From positions 1-6,362 of the forward strand of contig DAIDBC010000003.1 of the NCBI GenBank assembly GCA_027310265.1: DNA of 6,362 nt. The letters run 5' to 3'. Every line of letters begins with the position of its first letter. Positions within the stretch are counted from its first letter, which is position 1. The translations under genes and the position numbers were made by a program. This DNA comes from Candidatus Colwelliibacteriota bacterium (lineage in GTDB: Bacteria; Patescibacteriota; Minisyncoccia; UBA6257; Colwellbacteraceae). The notes below the pieces were generated by a model, which saw only the letters and a program-made list of their open reading frames with translations, did no database searches and was not told the DNA's origin. This document shows positions 6,327 to 6,362 of this stretch, piece after piece.

Positions 6327-6362
6327 CCAAAAACCCTCCGATCAAGTCGGAGGGTTTTTGGT
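6326..6362 (+). terminator. Rho-independent terminator after the 3D-domain gene
   Basis: A perfect 16-bp stem pairs 6326-6341 with 6347-6362 around the 5-nt loop TCAAG. The core is CCCTCCGA/TCGGAGGG, flanked by AAAAA on the left and TTTTT on the right. It starts on the last base of the TAA stop. Because of the A-tract on the left arm it could also end transcription arriving from the right on the minus strand, so it may be bidirectional. The right flank is outside the window. Confidence 0.93.

Overview
The window looks like chromosomal DNA of an uncultivated bacterium of the Candidate Phyla Radiation (Patescibacteria, Parcubacteria-like). This is an inference from three things. RecO is very short. 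The genes are packed with overlaps and weak or absent Shine-Dalgarno sequences. Two proteins, the 3D-domain protein and the large anchored repeat protein, resemble families I remember from that group. Stops are TAA, plus one TGA that fits as a real stop, so the UGA-as-glycine code of Absconditabacteria/Gracilibacteria is unlikely.

Layout: positions 1-5811 are five tightly packed minus-strand genes, transcribed right to left: recO (5811-5275), a 590-residue membrane-anchored extracytoplasmic protein of unknown function (5291-3519), a dimeric-type glycyl-tRNA synthetase (3502-2186), an M16 zinc peptidase (2214-943) and an AI-2E-family permease (930 to beyond position 1, so its C-terminus is missing). 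Two junctions overlap (17 and 29 nt); the other gaps are 16 and 12 nt. This looks like one operon with a possible extra internal promoter just before the synthetase gene. Positions 5812-5888 are a divergent intergenic region. It holds overlapping promoters for recO and for the single plus-strand gene, and a hairpin that buries that gene's ribosome binding site. Positions 5889-6326 encode a small exported 3D-domain (double-psi beta-barrel) protein, followed at once by a 16-bp intrinsic terminator ending at the window edge.

No stretch longer than about 80 bases lacks a gene. I saw no tRNA, rRNA, CRISPR array, insertion sequence or phage gene. The operon mixes housekeeping functions (recombination repair, translation) with envelope or proteolysis functions (anchored repeat protein, M16 peptidase, permease), and no shared pathway is evident. 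The most interesting parts are the compact divergent control region with its RBS hairpin and the unassigned anchored protein between recO and the synthetase gene. I found no clear evidence of an undescribed defence or mobile system.
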